A stretch of 64,000 nucleotides of DNA from Desmodesmus armatus (lineage: Eukaryota; Chlorophyta; Chlorophyceae; Sphaeropleales; Scenedesmaceae), in NCBI GenBank assembly GCA_007449985.2, contig VIIQ02000240.1, positions 1 through 64,000 on the forward strand. The letters run 5' to 3'. The notes beneath the pieces are model-generated. The model was not told the DNA's origin. It saw only the letters and a list, made by a program, of their open reading frames with translations, and did no database searches. Shown here one piece after another: positions 12,701 through 23,143 of this stretch. The translations under genes and the position numbers were made by a program. Position 1 is the first letter of the stretch. Each line of letters opens with the position of its first letter.

Positions 12701-12837
12701 TGCTGATACACCGCAAACATCCGATGCTCGGGATGCTTGGGCTCGCGGTGCACACCATAGCACGCAACGACATCCCCGCAGCTCCGACGCGCGCCAGCAC
12801 GGGTGGCGCGAGCAGAGCTCAAGCACCGGTAGGCTTG
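9736..12837. other. Long region without a recognised gene
   Basis: An open plus frame at 9819-10322 is Ser-rich at its start and has no recognisable domain, so I do not call it a gene. The rest holds simple and tandem repeats, including the array at 11166-11440, and short direct repeats such as the doubled CTCGGCTCAACGGGACCT-like segment near 10825-10855. Splice-bounded exons were not evident. Confidence 0.4.
11166..11440. repeat. About 68-bp tandem repeat, four copies
   Basis: Copies begin with a GACTGTGTCACATG-like segment near 11166, 11237, 11305 and 11371 and share GGGCACCACCAGGATTCACA and a TTTCACTGCTGCGG ending. The copies differ by substitutions and small indels, with the outer two most diverged. 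Confidence 0.9.
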
Positions 12838-12915
12838 GGGTCAAAGCGGTCGGCTGGCAGGGGCGTGCCAACCATCTCACTCTTCACGTGCTTCTTGATG
12901 CCGGCAAGGGGCTGC
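12838..12915 (-). repeat. Copy of the 5' part of the exon at 13495-13659
   Basis: From an acceptor-like CTGCAG it reads PLAGIKKHVKSEMVGTPL and PADRFDPKPTG on the minus strand, nearly identical to the start of the exon at 13659, then diverges. It lies downstream of that exon in the sense direction. Confidence 0.75.
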
Positions 12916-13494
12916 CTGCAGCAGCAGCAGCAGTGGTTGCAGCAGCAGCAGCAGACGCCAGCAGGAACAACGATGTGTGAGGCATGGTCTTGCAATGCCA
13001 TTGATTTGTAAGTTGGCATGCATGCCTAGAGCAAATGCTGTACACAGGCAATGATGTGCCTAGCAAAGCTGGCAGGAGGGATGAGTACACTACTCATACT
13101 CACAATGCCATGCACAGACTGGAAGGGGCACTGGCATGTGTGTCAGCATATAGCGTAAACGGGCAGCTAGCATGCTTGCGTTGCGGTTTGGCGGGGGGCG
13201 GGGGTTGGATGGGAGGGGACAGGGCGGAGAGGAGTTTCCTTCGGGTGTTGACGCTGGGGGTGCATCTGTTTTATTCCTTGGTTGAACAGAAATCAAACTC
13301 TGGTTGCATGTAACGCAGCCAGAGATTGACTTCTACTCACCCAGGGAATGGAGCATATGCAGCCACAGCGTCATACCCTACATGTCACAAGCTATGTTGA
13401 GAGAGGTTCCTGCCGTTCACAAGGTGGGAAAGGCATTGAGGGAGGCTCAACAGTTCAGTATGCATAACGTATGTAGCTGCAGTCAGTGACCCAC

Positions 13495-13659
13495 CTCCAT
13501 TCTCGCTCATCCTCTTCCTCCTGCATAGCCCTGGCCACTACTGCTGCTGCTGGTTGTTGTGCCAGCAGTACCCTGGGCCGGGGTTCAAAGCGGTCGGCTG
13601 GCAGGGGTGTGCCCACCATCTCACTCTTCACGTGCTTCTTGATGCCGGCAAGGGGCTGC
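13495..13659 (-). CDS. Internal exon of an unidentified gene
   Basis: A minus-strand exon bounded by an acceptor (GCTGCAG before 13659) and a donor (GTGGGT after 13495), 165 nt, phase 2 on both sides. It encodes PLAGIKKHVKSEMVGTPL, PADRFEPRPR, an Ala/Gln stretch and ARAMQEEEDEREWR. The charged, ordered composition and near-identical conservation in the copy at 12838-12915 argue that it was coding. A third short acceptor copy sits upstream at about 13795-13817. I do not recognise the protein, and no flanking exons could be joined with confidence. It may be a retained fragment in a duplicated region. Confidence 0.45.
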
Positions 13660-13677
13660 CTGCAGCAGCAGTGTGAT

Positions 13678-13712
<35 letters not shown>

Positions 13713-13884
13713 GGAAGCAATGTGTGAGGCGAGAGCTCGAGATATCAGTGCTTTGCCACTTGGCATGCATGTCTGAGCAAGGTAACAGGCGATGTCTTGA
13801 TGCCTGCAAGGGGCTGCCTGCAGCAGCAGCACTGCAATAGACGCAGCAATGGGGCCAGGCATCGTCATGAAGTCGTTGACCGTT

Positions 13885-14109
13885 GCAGCATACACTCCAA
13901 ACGCCATAAATCAATGCAACTTGCAAGGGTGTCTGTGCCGGCAACTGCAGCTTCATGTGTGTCGGCAACTGCAGCATACACTCCAGACGGCATGCATCAA
14001 TGCAACTCACAAGGGCGTCTGTGTCGGCAGCTGCAGCATCAAGACGCAGTCGTCCACACAGACACCCTTGTAAGCTGCGTTGATGCATGCCGTTTGGAGA
14101 GTATGCTGC
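13885..14109. repeat. Imperfect fold-back with an extra direct copy in the loop
   Basis: A 53-base arm at 13885-13937 (GCAGCATACACTCCAAACG...) is matched in inverse orientation at 14057-14109 with few mismatches. A further direct copy lies between them at about 13974-14027. Confidence 0.8.
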
Positions 14110-14264
14110 GATGTTTGAAGCCTTCACACACTTTCACCTACCTCCACTCAGGCACCTCGGTATCTTCTGTCTCCTGCATTGACCTAGGCACTGGCTTAGC
14201 CAACAGGCGCCTGTCAGCAAAAGCGCCCCTCGATGCCACACTTGAGTATGTGTCGCCCACACGG

Positions 14265-14541
14265 CCACTGACCCAACGGGCACGCAGCTTCCTGCAGCAA
14301 GCAAACCGACACATGTTACTTCAGCTGCAACATAAGTCCCAGTGGATGGGACTGGGTCTGAGCAGGCGGGCCAGGGCAGCACGCACACCCTACATCCCAT
14401 GCTGCTGCAATTTTCTGCAGCATGCAAACTGACAGCACAACACGCAGCACAGCAGCAGCTTGTCAGTAGAGAGTGGAATACACTGGCAGCATCGCGGCCA
14501 CTGACCCAACGGGCCTGCAGCTTCCTGCAGCATGCAAACAA
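14265..14541. repeat. Direct repeat with spacer
   Basis: A segment of about 40 bases beginning CCACTGACCCAACGGGC and running to GCTTCCTGCAGCA occurs near 14265 and again near 14498. A partial TTTTCTGCAGCATGCAAACTG copy lies at about 14411. Confidence 0.75.
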
Positions 14542-15782
14542 AGATCACTTGGTGTAACTACTCATACATTAGTCACAGTACTTTCAGCCTTTGGGGTTAG
14601 TCTGAGGAGACTGGCCAGTGCAGCACACATACCCCTACTGCCTATGCCGCTGCAGCTACCTGTAGCATCCAAGCCAAAAGCAATACGGAGGAGCTGGTCA
14701 GTGGAGATGGCAGCCCCCTGACACAGTTGTGCCAACCCATGTGATGCAGCAAGGAAACCTTTCGAATTCGAGCCTTCAAGGACCAGCTGGCCTTCAGGCC
14801 AGGCTTTGCTGTGCTAGCCAGCTGTTTTGTGCACAGCTGGGCTATGCACCACCTCTATTCTTTGTCAGCTCGTCTGCCGGCCATCCATTGCCTCCCGTGC
14901 CCCCCGGTCATGCCTAGGCCCTTTAGCGGGGCCCCCAAAAAGCAGTCTGCCCCCGCACTGTGCCCTCCTACGTGATGCTTGCAGCATCTGTCCAGGCCTT
15001 TGCGCGCAAGCGACATGTCGCGCATGTGCACGACACAAGCTAGCTACAGAACGCACCATCTGCTCTCATTCAGCTCATCTGCCGGACCTCCATGGCCGCC
15101 ATGGCCTCCTGTCATGCCCCCACGACCACCAGACCTGCACAGCATGGGACATGCATGCACATACATGCTGGGATACACATGTTACATGGTTCAGATGTTG
15201 CTGTGAAGCTCGTAAACTGTGATGCTGGTTTTGGTTGTGCCTGCAGCCACCTGTGAGGACTGTAGTGCACACCACGGGGTGGATGTTGCTGTCATGAGCA
15301 GTCACACAGTGCACCCGTCGCCCTGCTGGTGCTGATCAGCATGAGGTTGTAGCGACGGAGGATGTGCGCTGCAGCTTCACATGCCTTCTACGGACTGCTT
15401 CTGCAATGCTTGCAGCCAACCTTTGGGGCCATCAAGCGATTCCGGGTGCTAAGAGAGTCTGGTAAAGTGGCACCAGGGTGTGTTTTGCAGCACATGCCGC
15501 ACCTTCCCCCTCTGTAGGTGATGACAGTGGGCGAGGCATCGACTGCTGCACAGTGACAACAGAACAAACGCAGGATGTTAGTATTACCGTACTTGAATTT
15601 TAGAGGTGCAGGATGCATGCACAGTTCTTTTACGATGCAGCTGCTGCTTGCAGTCTGCCAACAACTGCTGCACGCGTGCACCCACGGGTAGGGACCTGCT
15701 TGGCCGATCTGCACATGTTGTCGAAGCAGCTGCTTGATATCCACTTCGCTCAAGATAGGGATGAAAGCTGTAAAACACACAC
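14542..15782. other. No recognised gene; short degenerate repeats
   Basis: Two related blocks near 14865-14915 and 15066-15120 share a GCTCGTCTGCCGGCC/GCTCATCTGCCGGACC start and a GTCATGCC end. No supported exons were found. Confidence 0.4.
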
Positions 15783-15825
15783 CTGCTGCTGCCAGCAGCA
15801 GAGCCAGGATGATCAGGCACTTCAT
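15783..15825 (-). CDS. Candidate first exon encoding a signal peptide
   Basis: On the minus strand ATG at 15825 opens MKCLIILALLLAAA and ends in phase 1 at 15783 before GTGTGT. The short hydrophobic start followed at once by a phase-1 intron resembles first exons of secreted proteins. If read through instead, the frame continues VCFTAFIPILSEVDIKQLL and loses character. Downstream exons were not identified. Confidence 0.3.
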
Positions 15826-16844
15826 AGCAGTATCTGTCTTGTCACAGCAGTAGGCTGGAGCCTGTCCGCTCGGTGTCACCTGCAAGGTGCAGTAAAGAAA
15901 GCTGTTCGCACTTATAGGTCTTGGAAGTGCATTTCTGCCAGAAACGATGCATGTTCGTCGCAGGTGATCAATGTGCAGTTGGCGCCCGCTGACTGTGCAA
16001 GAGACGATTGTGTGCCTGCTTTGCTCTGCTTCACATGCATCACGTGGAAGCGCAAAATCCTCTGAAGGGTGCTCAGAGCCTACCTTTGCAGAATTGCTTT
16101 CGAGTCAACAGACAGCTGGGATACAGTCACTGGGTTCAAATAATGGTAACTGATTGTTGAATGTGTTCAGGGAGCTTGAAACGCGTGTCGTAACACTTGG
16201 CTGGCTGCTGACAGCAAACGGAATTGATGGCGCTTCAAGTGCCGCGCCGCGGCCCGCCAACTGCTTGCTAGGCAAGTGACAAGCACGCTGGAAGGGGCAA
16301 AGGCTTGTCACACACCATAGGCAGCGTGCGTGTTTCAGAACAGTCTGGCAGACAGCAGCACGGTAGTTTGAATCGGCCTCTGGTGGGTTATGCTGCCGTA
16401 ACCAGTTGACTGTACAGCAGGAACCAGTGCATCCGGTCAGCTGCAAGTGCATGCTCGCTAGGCACTCAGACATCGACTGCTTGGTTTGAGTTTTGTTGAG
16501 GGCCACTTTCTCGTGCCTTTCTGGCTGTACTGCTCCTCCTTTGGGCCTCTCGTGACGCCTGGCTCTGCCACTGTACACTCAATAACATTGCATCCAATCA
16601 ACCACGATGCCTGCCACAACGTTCACACAAGCACCTCAGATGGAGGTTGCCTGTCACAAAATAAAGGTAGCCAAATCCAGCAGGACCACGATGCAAAAGT
16701 CAACAACGTGCCAGGGCCGCTCAGTGCATGCGCAGTTGGTGATCGCACGCGCGCGCACACAACAGCGCTGTCGCATGGGCTTCCTGCCATTTGTGTTGAC
16801 AGCAGCAACGCTGTGCTGCGTGCTCCCACCGCGCCCAGCTGCAG
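15826..16844. other. No recognised gene
   Basis: Mixed low-complexity sequence with several open frames of poor coding character on both strands. Nothing could be supported here. Confidence 0.3.
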
Positions 16845-16954
16845 CCTACGCCCAACTATGGCTTTGACAAACTGAGCCCTCAGCAGCGCCGAACCATCTA
16901 CCACCACGGCAAGCTCGCGTCCTTCAAATCCAAGTTGGGCTCCTGGGTGTCAAG
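16845..16954 (+). CDS. Candidate internal exon, unidentified
   Basis: Between an acceptor (CAGCTGCAG before 16845) and a donor (GTGTGT after 16954) the plus strand encodes PTPNYGFDKLSPQQRR, TIYHHGKLASFKSKLG and SWVS, ending in phase 2. The composition is that of a real soluble protein and unlike the surrounding repeats. In an adjacent upstream frame GFLPFVLTAATLCCVLPP and AAAYA resemble a thylakoid-type targeting peptide, but the frames do not join without an intron. The family is unknown. Confidence 0.35.
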
Positions 16955-17749
16955 GTGTGTAGGGAGAGAGGTGCTAAGCCCTGAGGATCCTGCCCTTCGT
17001 GTGTGAAGGGTATCATTTGGTGCTAGCACTGCTGTGACCCCACACACGCAGACTCCTGCCACGCCGCATCACCACCAGTTGTCGTCAAACCTGCACACGG
17101 CAGAAAAGCACAACAAAAAATGTCACTTGGTGTGACAGGAGTTACAACCATCAAGTGCATGTCATGATGACAGCTTTGAAGAGTGTGGGTGTGTAGCACG
17201 ACAGCAACAACCTGCATACATATGTACATGCATGCTTGCAGCACAAACCGCCATGCTGAACCAAGTACAGCTGACTGATTGGGCACTACAGCACCCCCCG
17301 CTGCTGGCCAATGCAGATATTCCAGTATGTGTTTGTCCCTGTCCTTTCGCTGGCTAGTGATGCGGTTGGGACTTTGTCCCCCGCTACCTGTACTGTACTG
17401 TACTGTGCATGCCCCATGCAGCCTCCTACCTCCAACCTTCTGCAGGATGCAATGCTTTCGTACGCGCTCCTTCGGCACCTGCCAGCCGCTTGCTGTGCCC
17501 AGCAGGATTTAGAGTTTGTTATTTCAAACAGTAACATTAATTTCAAACCCTAAACCGCAAGCAGTACACCTCACCTGCTGTCAGGTGGGATGTTGGGCAT
17601 GTTGGGTGATCTTGCCCAGCCCCCACCCCAGGGTTGTTCCAGTTGCCCCACCTGCAGCACCACAAGACACAGCAGCAATGGCGGCAGCAGGTGATGTTTG
17701 GCATCAGCGTTGCAGGCAGCAGCAGCGGCAGCAGCAGGGGCAGCAGCAG

Positions 17750-17751
<2 letters not shown>

Positions 17752-17803
<52 letters not shown>
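17752..17803. repeat. CAG trinucleotide tract
   Basis: An uninterrupted run of about 17 CAG units within a longer, less pure CAG block. It may encode polyQ, but no surrounding gene was established. Confidence 0.9.
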
Positions 17804-17804
<1 letters not shown>

Positions 17805-17827
17805 GGTTGTTTGATCCTAGCGTAGTA

Positions 17828-17864
<37 letters not shown>

Positions 17865-18902
17865 CAGGCGGCGGTTGCAGCAGCACCCCTGGTAAAATGG
17901 CAAGAACAGCAGTGGGATTGTGTGTGCAATGCCAACGGCTGGCTGCTTGGGGCAGCTGGTATCTCATGCTCAACCACACAACCGTCCTGGACCAGCACTT
18001 GCTCCAGCTGTCACTACGGTTGCAGTGCACACTGCTCGCACCATTCCTTGCCTCCCTTCACTTTAATCACGACTGTTCATCTGCCCCACAACTCTATCAA
18101 GCAACAAAGGAAAGTGGCCAGTAGCGGCCTGGCCACCTGCCCCACCTGCTGCCCCACATCTTGTCCCACACTTATGGCATCATGTTCCACCCCCTGCCAC
18201 ATTTCCTGCCCCACCTCCCGCCCCACCACATGTGATGTAGGGCTAGCTCCTGTCCCACCTGCTGTCCCACCTCCTGGCTCACCTGTCTTACCTTGTGTGT
18301 CCAACCTCCAAGGTGCCCCCCCTCCTGTCTCGTTGCCTGTCACCGTGACATGGCGTGGCGGGGGAGCAGGTGCGCCTGCTTCCCCCCCTCCTGTCGACTG
18401 TCCCAATCCCTGTTCCACCTCCCGCCTCCTGTCCTACCCCCTGTCCACTTTCCCGCTGTGTCTCGCGCCCTACAGCTTGCTCACCTGTCCCACCTCCTGT
18501 CGCCGGACCAGCTGTCCCAGCGTCCTCCTCCCCACTGCTTCAGAGAGCTGATACCTGCATCAGCATCAGCATCAGCATCAGCAGCATCAGCAGCATCAGC
18601 AGCAGCAGGAGGACAGCACAACAGCAGTTGCAGCACCAGTCAGCAGCAAAACAGCGTCCCATGTTCATTGCTGCTGACCCGGCCGGACTGTCATATGTCA
18701 TCTTGTGGGCACTGTGCTGTTGACACACCAATAACAAACTCGAACACCTGGTACTACATCAGAGTCCAACGAATGTGTGATGTGTCATGCTGTTAGCTAT
18801 GAGGCTCAGAGAGCCATCAAATGAGTGACCCAACACAGGAACGCATAAACCCTCACTCACTTAGCATCCTCCTGGCATGCAGGGGTGCCCATCCACTGCC
18901 TC

Positions 18903-19080
18903 CGTGCTTCATGCTGTCTGTGCTGGCATGGGCAACTGCAGCAGGATGATTGGTGCACGGGGTGGGGTAGGGTGGGGTGGGTGGGGGGACGGCAGCGGTG
19001 CAGGAGCAGGGGCAGGGCAGTAAGGTTCATGCTGTCTGTGCTGGCATGTGCACTGCAGCAGGACGGTTGGTGCACGAATA
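18903..19080. repeat. Tandem duplication of about 118 bp
   Basis: A TTCATGCTGTCTGTGCTGGC start followed by GCAGCAGGAYGRTTGGTGCACG occurs near 18909 and again near 19026, with G-rich sequence between. Confidence 0.8.
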
Positions 19081-19258
19081 GGTTGGGAGAGGGCAGGAGC
19101 GGTGGCAGGGGTAGTAGGGGTGGGATGAGGGAAGGTCATGTTCGAGTTGGTGTGGTACAGACTAGCACTGTGCCCGGGGGCTGTAAACCTGTAAGGGCTG
19201 TAACTTGCAAGCTGGGTGGGGTTTGTGTGCTATATCCAGGCGGCATGCGTCATGCCCA

Positions 19259-19388
19259 AAGTGGTTTGTTGTTGTGATGGCATGACAGGAAGCAGAAGGG
19301 GGGTGGGGTTGGCCGGAATCTGTTCTGATTCCGTTGACGCCAACCCCCTTTTGCTTCCCGGCATGCCGTCACATCAGAACCAAACCAT
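19259..19388. repeat. Long imperfect hairpin, about 62-base arms, 6-base loop
   Basis: Arm 1 (19259-19320) and arm 2 (19327-19388) are imperfect reverse complements, roughly three quarters or more paired, around the loop TGTTCT. The inner part pairs GGGGTTGGCCGGAATC with GATTCCGTTGACGCCAACCC. The size and bulged pairing fit a small-RNA precursor or a short fold-back transposon. Confidence 0.8.
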
Positions 19389-19712
19389 TGGTTCCTAGAT
19401 GCAAAGGTGTCTTGCTTCTTTTGAGACAACTGCATGGTTTTGCAGTAGCCCGTGCTTGGCCCTGCTGCCAGGATTTAAGGCAATTGCTGAGGCCAGCTTG
19501 GCCATGCCCTGCTAGCTGTGGGGCTAGCTGGTATACACTACATGGAACAACCAACTTCAGGCTTGCAAGTAGCGGTAGCTCTCTCTCTCTCTCCTGGCTG
19601 CACTGTGGTGCCTACTACCCTCGGACACCAGTGCTAGAGACGTCTTTACATCTACAGCCGTCTTTTTCAGTGAACACCAGTGCTGCTGAAAGCACTCCAC
19701 CAGCTCACTTAC

Positions 19713-19779
19713 CTGCCAGCAAAGCTGCTGCTGCACACAGCAGCAACAGTAAACTGCCCTTAGGCAGCTTCAATGCCAT
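19713..19779 (-). CDS. Candidate first exon encoding a signal peptide
   Basis: ATG at 19779 on the minus strand opens MALKLPKGSLLLLLCAAAAL and LA, then stops in phase 1 at 19713 before a strong GTAAGT donor. The positively charged n-region and hydrophobic core are typical of secretory signals. The matching downstream exons (below 19.7 kb) were not found, so the gene is incomplete in my reading. Confidence 0.4.
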
Positions 19780-20237
19780 GGCCTGTGCACTGGAAACTTG
19801 TAGCTGCCTTGCTGTGTTGCTGAGTCGATAGACTCGCGAGTGTCCCTGCAAGCAGCAGCACATACCCCCCATGAAGTCCTGCAAAGCGAGCGCCAGGACG
19901 GATGCTTTCCACAAATGACAGTGTTTTTGTTTCGAAACACCTTTATGGTAATGATTGTCCGATTGTGAAGGCATGCGGACAGCGAGCTGGGCATACACCT
20001 TTCAGTGGTGTCAGCCTATTAAACTGCGCAACACACCTTGTAGAATGTTTGAAAATTACTTTTTATATGTATTAGGTCGAGGTGCAGTGCGATCATTAGC
20101 GAGGCTCTGTTCTTCTGCGCACATGCAGTAGTACTGCCGGCAGTATAACACAGAGTTGCTCGTCTGGCTCGACCAACGAATGCGAATTTACAAAGATAAT
20201 TTACTACTGGTTTTAAGGATATTGCACGTGCTTGTTT

Positions 20238-20303
20238 AAGAACTGGCTGGCTGGAACGTTCCAAAACAACAACTGGCTGGCTGGAACGTTCCAACACAAC
20301 AAC
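20238..20303. repeat. Two-copy tandem repeat with a palindromic core
   Basis: AACTGGCTGGCTGGAACGTT followed by CCAAMACAAC occurs twice in tandem. Each copy contains the palindrome GGAACGTTCC. Confidence 0.85.
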
Positions 20304-23017
20304 TGCAGACAGGACGAAGCCCTTCTTGCCTGCGCAAACAAGTTGTTGCAAACTCTATGGTCCTGCACCTGCGGGAGCAGCTGTACTGACTGCTGTCTTT
20401 GTAGTAAGATCGCAGAGGCTGAAGCTGCCATGTCTGCCAACGAAAAAAAGTAGTAATGCATTAGTGATGCATATGCATGCTGTTTTTGAGCAATTGCTTA
20501 AATGGAAAGTTACTTGTGGGGGTTCCTCCTCATTCGCCATGTGCCAACCCTCTCTTGAGTGTTCTTTGCACAGTTCATGAGTCCTCATTGCTGCTGACAA
20601 TTTCTGCCGCACTTTCTCTCCATACACCGTTCCTATGACAGCTCGTTCAGAAGTATCACACTTGAAGTGCATACATTTACAGGTGTCACAGTGGAGCCAC
20701 CATTCACCACTACCACCACCATTGCTGCTGCCACCTCATCACAAACCGACACGTCCACGCTCTCACACCGGCTGGCTGCCTCCCGCTCGTAACCCATTGA
20801 CAATAAGTATCGTGACCCAAATGCAACACAAACGTCGTGTACACAGGGAGCACACACTTTGCTCCACTTTGAACAGATGACTGACCGTGGGTCAGCGCAG
20901 CGCACCAGACCAAGCCGTAAGGTACACAGTACCGCAGATGCCGCCGGCATCCAAGCCATGTACTCACTTAGTGCCCAGCTGAAGAAAGCTGTAGATTCCG
21001 ATACCAAGCAATCTGTGGGCCCAGCTGAACAGTAGCTGTAAATACCAATAGCAGCACCAGAATGTAGCTGTGCAATACCCAAGCCACAGCCAGACCGCCG
21101 CTGCACCACCCACGAGGCAGGCACTTGCCGCTGATCAGACAACACCGAACCGCCAGGCTAGATCCACCGATACGGGGTCTGTCCCAGACATAGCTAGCCC
21201 TGGCAACATTCACTGGCGGAATCTGTTGCCGAAGGCTACCTCAGCCACCATACCTCTGGTCAGCAAGTCGGCACGCAGCCACATGCGGAACAGCATGCTA
21301 GTTCCAGCCTCGGCCCCGCACGGTACGCAGGCATGCAGGGCGAGCACCAACAGGTCTGGGGTTCATGTGTGTCATCAACCCTGACCCCACTCAAGTGACA
21401 CAATGTGCTGGTTCCGGCTGCAGCTGCATGCAGCAAGTTCAACCAACCAAGTTGGCTGGAACCTGTACAGACCCCAGCAGTTGCGCACAGTCGAGCTCGA
21501 TATGCAGGCCTGCAGCACACAGTTGCTGAAACCAAAAGACTGACGTAGTGCGGCTGCCACGCTGCTGCTGCAACACTGCCACGGCAAGGCAGCAGCATAC
21601 AAGACAAACAGCAGGTGGCAGCACATCAGTCCCAGCGACGAAACACAACTCATTTCACATGCCATCCAACGCAGTGCAGCAAAACATGCTTGTCACTGTC
21701 TTCCACCCTTGCGACGCTTCTGGCCCCGCCAAGTCGTCCCATACTCCCAATGAAATGGTGACCACACCACAGTCGATCAACTTTCACACGGTTGCCTTAG
21801 TGCATGATTTAATCACTCCCACTCACAGTGCAGATCCAAGAGAAACTAGCCTGGGAAATCTCCCAGGCAACCTTCAAGCGCAGTGCTGTTGTAAGCAGAC
21901 ATACAAGGACATGCCCCAGTGGGCACCTCGACGGTGACATACTATGCTGCACCATACATATAACTGGTAAAATGGGGACACGGGATCCCCAATTCAGGAA
22001 TCCAAGGCCACCACATCAGATGCGCTCCTGCTGAGCATCCAAATCAGCAGAGGTGTTGAATTGCATTGAAGCAGGTCAGGCCGCTCACAGCTGCGGCACT
22101 GTTGCAACGGGCCTGTGCTCGCCCTGGCATGTGCATGTTCGCTGGAGGCCAAAAAAGGCGTAGCAAAGACAGAAGCTGCAAGGTAATGGCCGTGGCTGCA
22201 AGGCACAACAGCGAGCTGCTGTTGCGGTAGGAGTGTGATCAAGCATGAAACGAACCACAGTGCATGTGCGTTGAAGACAGCAGCACGGCCAGGCCAACGC
22301 ATGGGACTGCATGGCATGCTCGCTCAATGGTGCAGAAACAGCGTGTGCGACAGCATGCATGGCTAGTATAGTGCACAAGGCGGTGCATAACCGTCTCACA
22401 AGGTAGCAGCGGCCTTGCAAGGGGACAAAAACGACTCTCCATAGTAATGGGATGCAGTCTTTCAAAAAGTGAGTGCAGCAGAGTGGCTGGGTCCATGTGA
22501 ATGCACACAAGTGCTGCAGACACACTGGCAACGTGCACAGTTTTGCTTCCATGCCTAGCTTGATGACGCACAACCGACACACAGGCCCTCCCTCTGCTGA
22601 CACACACATGCGTACATTCACACACCCTGCTGACTGTAGAAAGAGAAGTGCAGTCTCCAGCTTGCAACACATCAGAGCGGGTGCAACCCGCAGTGCAAAA
22701 GGAGCTGCAGCCAGGCCTAGAAGTCATGTGCAGGAGCAAACTCCATATGTGGATACCAACAAGGTGTTAGTACTCAAAAGAGAACATAGGCGAACATAGG
22801 CACAGAGTTTGAAAGACCATAGGTCCATGCTGCATAGCCAACCACGACCAAAACCCCCACCCACAAACTGGCTATGGAAAGCTGTGGCACGAAACGGCCA
22901 GTGATGCCATGGAAAGCCCCATATCTCACACTCCAAAGCGAGTGCCAACCACAGCTTGCTGACAGCATAGCATCAAGCACGGCAGTGTCACGCCGCGCTT
23001 GTCAGACCTTACTGCCT

Positions 23018-23143
23018 CTCATACATGCAACTGTCTGCCAAACAGCATGCAGCTAGGCCTCATACATACAACTGTCTGCCAAACAGCATGCAGCTAGGCC
23101 TCATACATACAACTGTCTGCCAAACAGCATGCAGCTAGGCCTC
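23018..23143. repeat. 41-bp tandem repeat, three copies
   Basis: The unit CATACATACAACTGTCTGCC continuing AAACAGCATGCAGCTAGGCC occurs three times almost without change, at an exact 41-base period. Confidence 0.92.

Larger units (their letters stand above)
16955..19258. other. Repeat-rich region without a recognised gene
   Basis: It contains a (CAG)n block at about 17708-17865, an array of short CCCACCTCCTG-type pyrimidine repeats at 18130-18540, an ATCAGC repeat at 18558-18605, and a duplicated block at 18903-19080. Confidence 0.4.
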
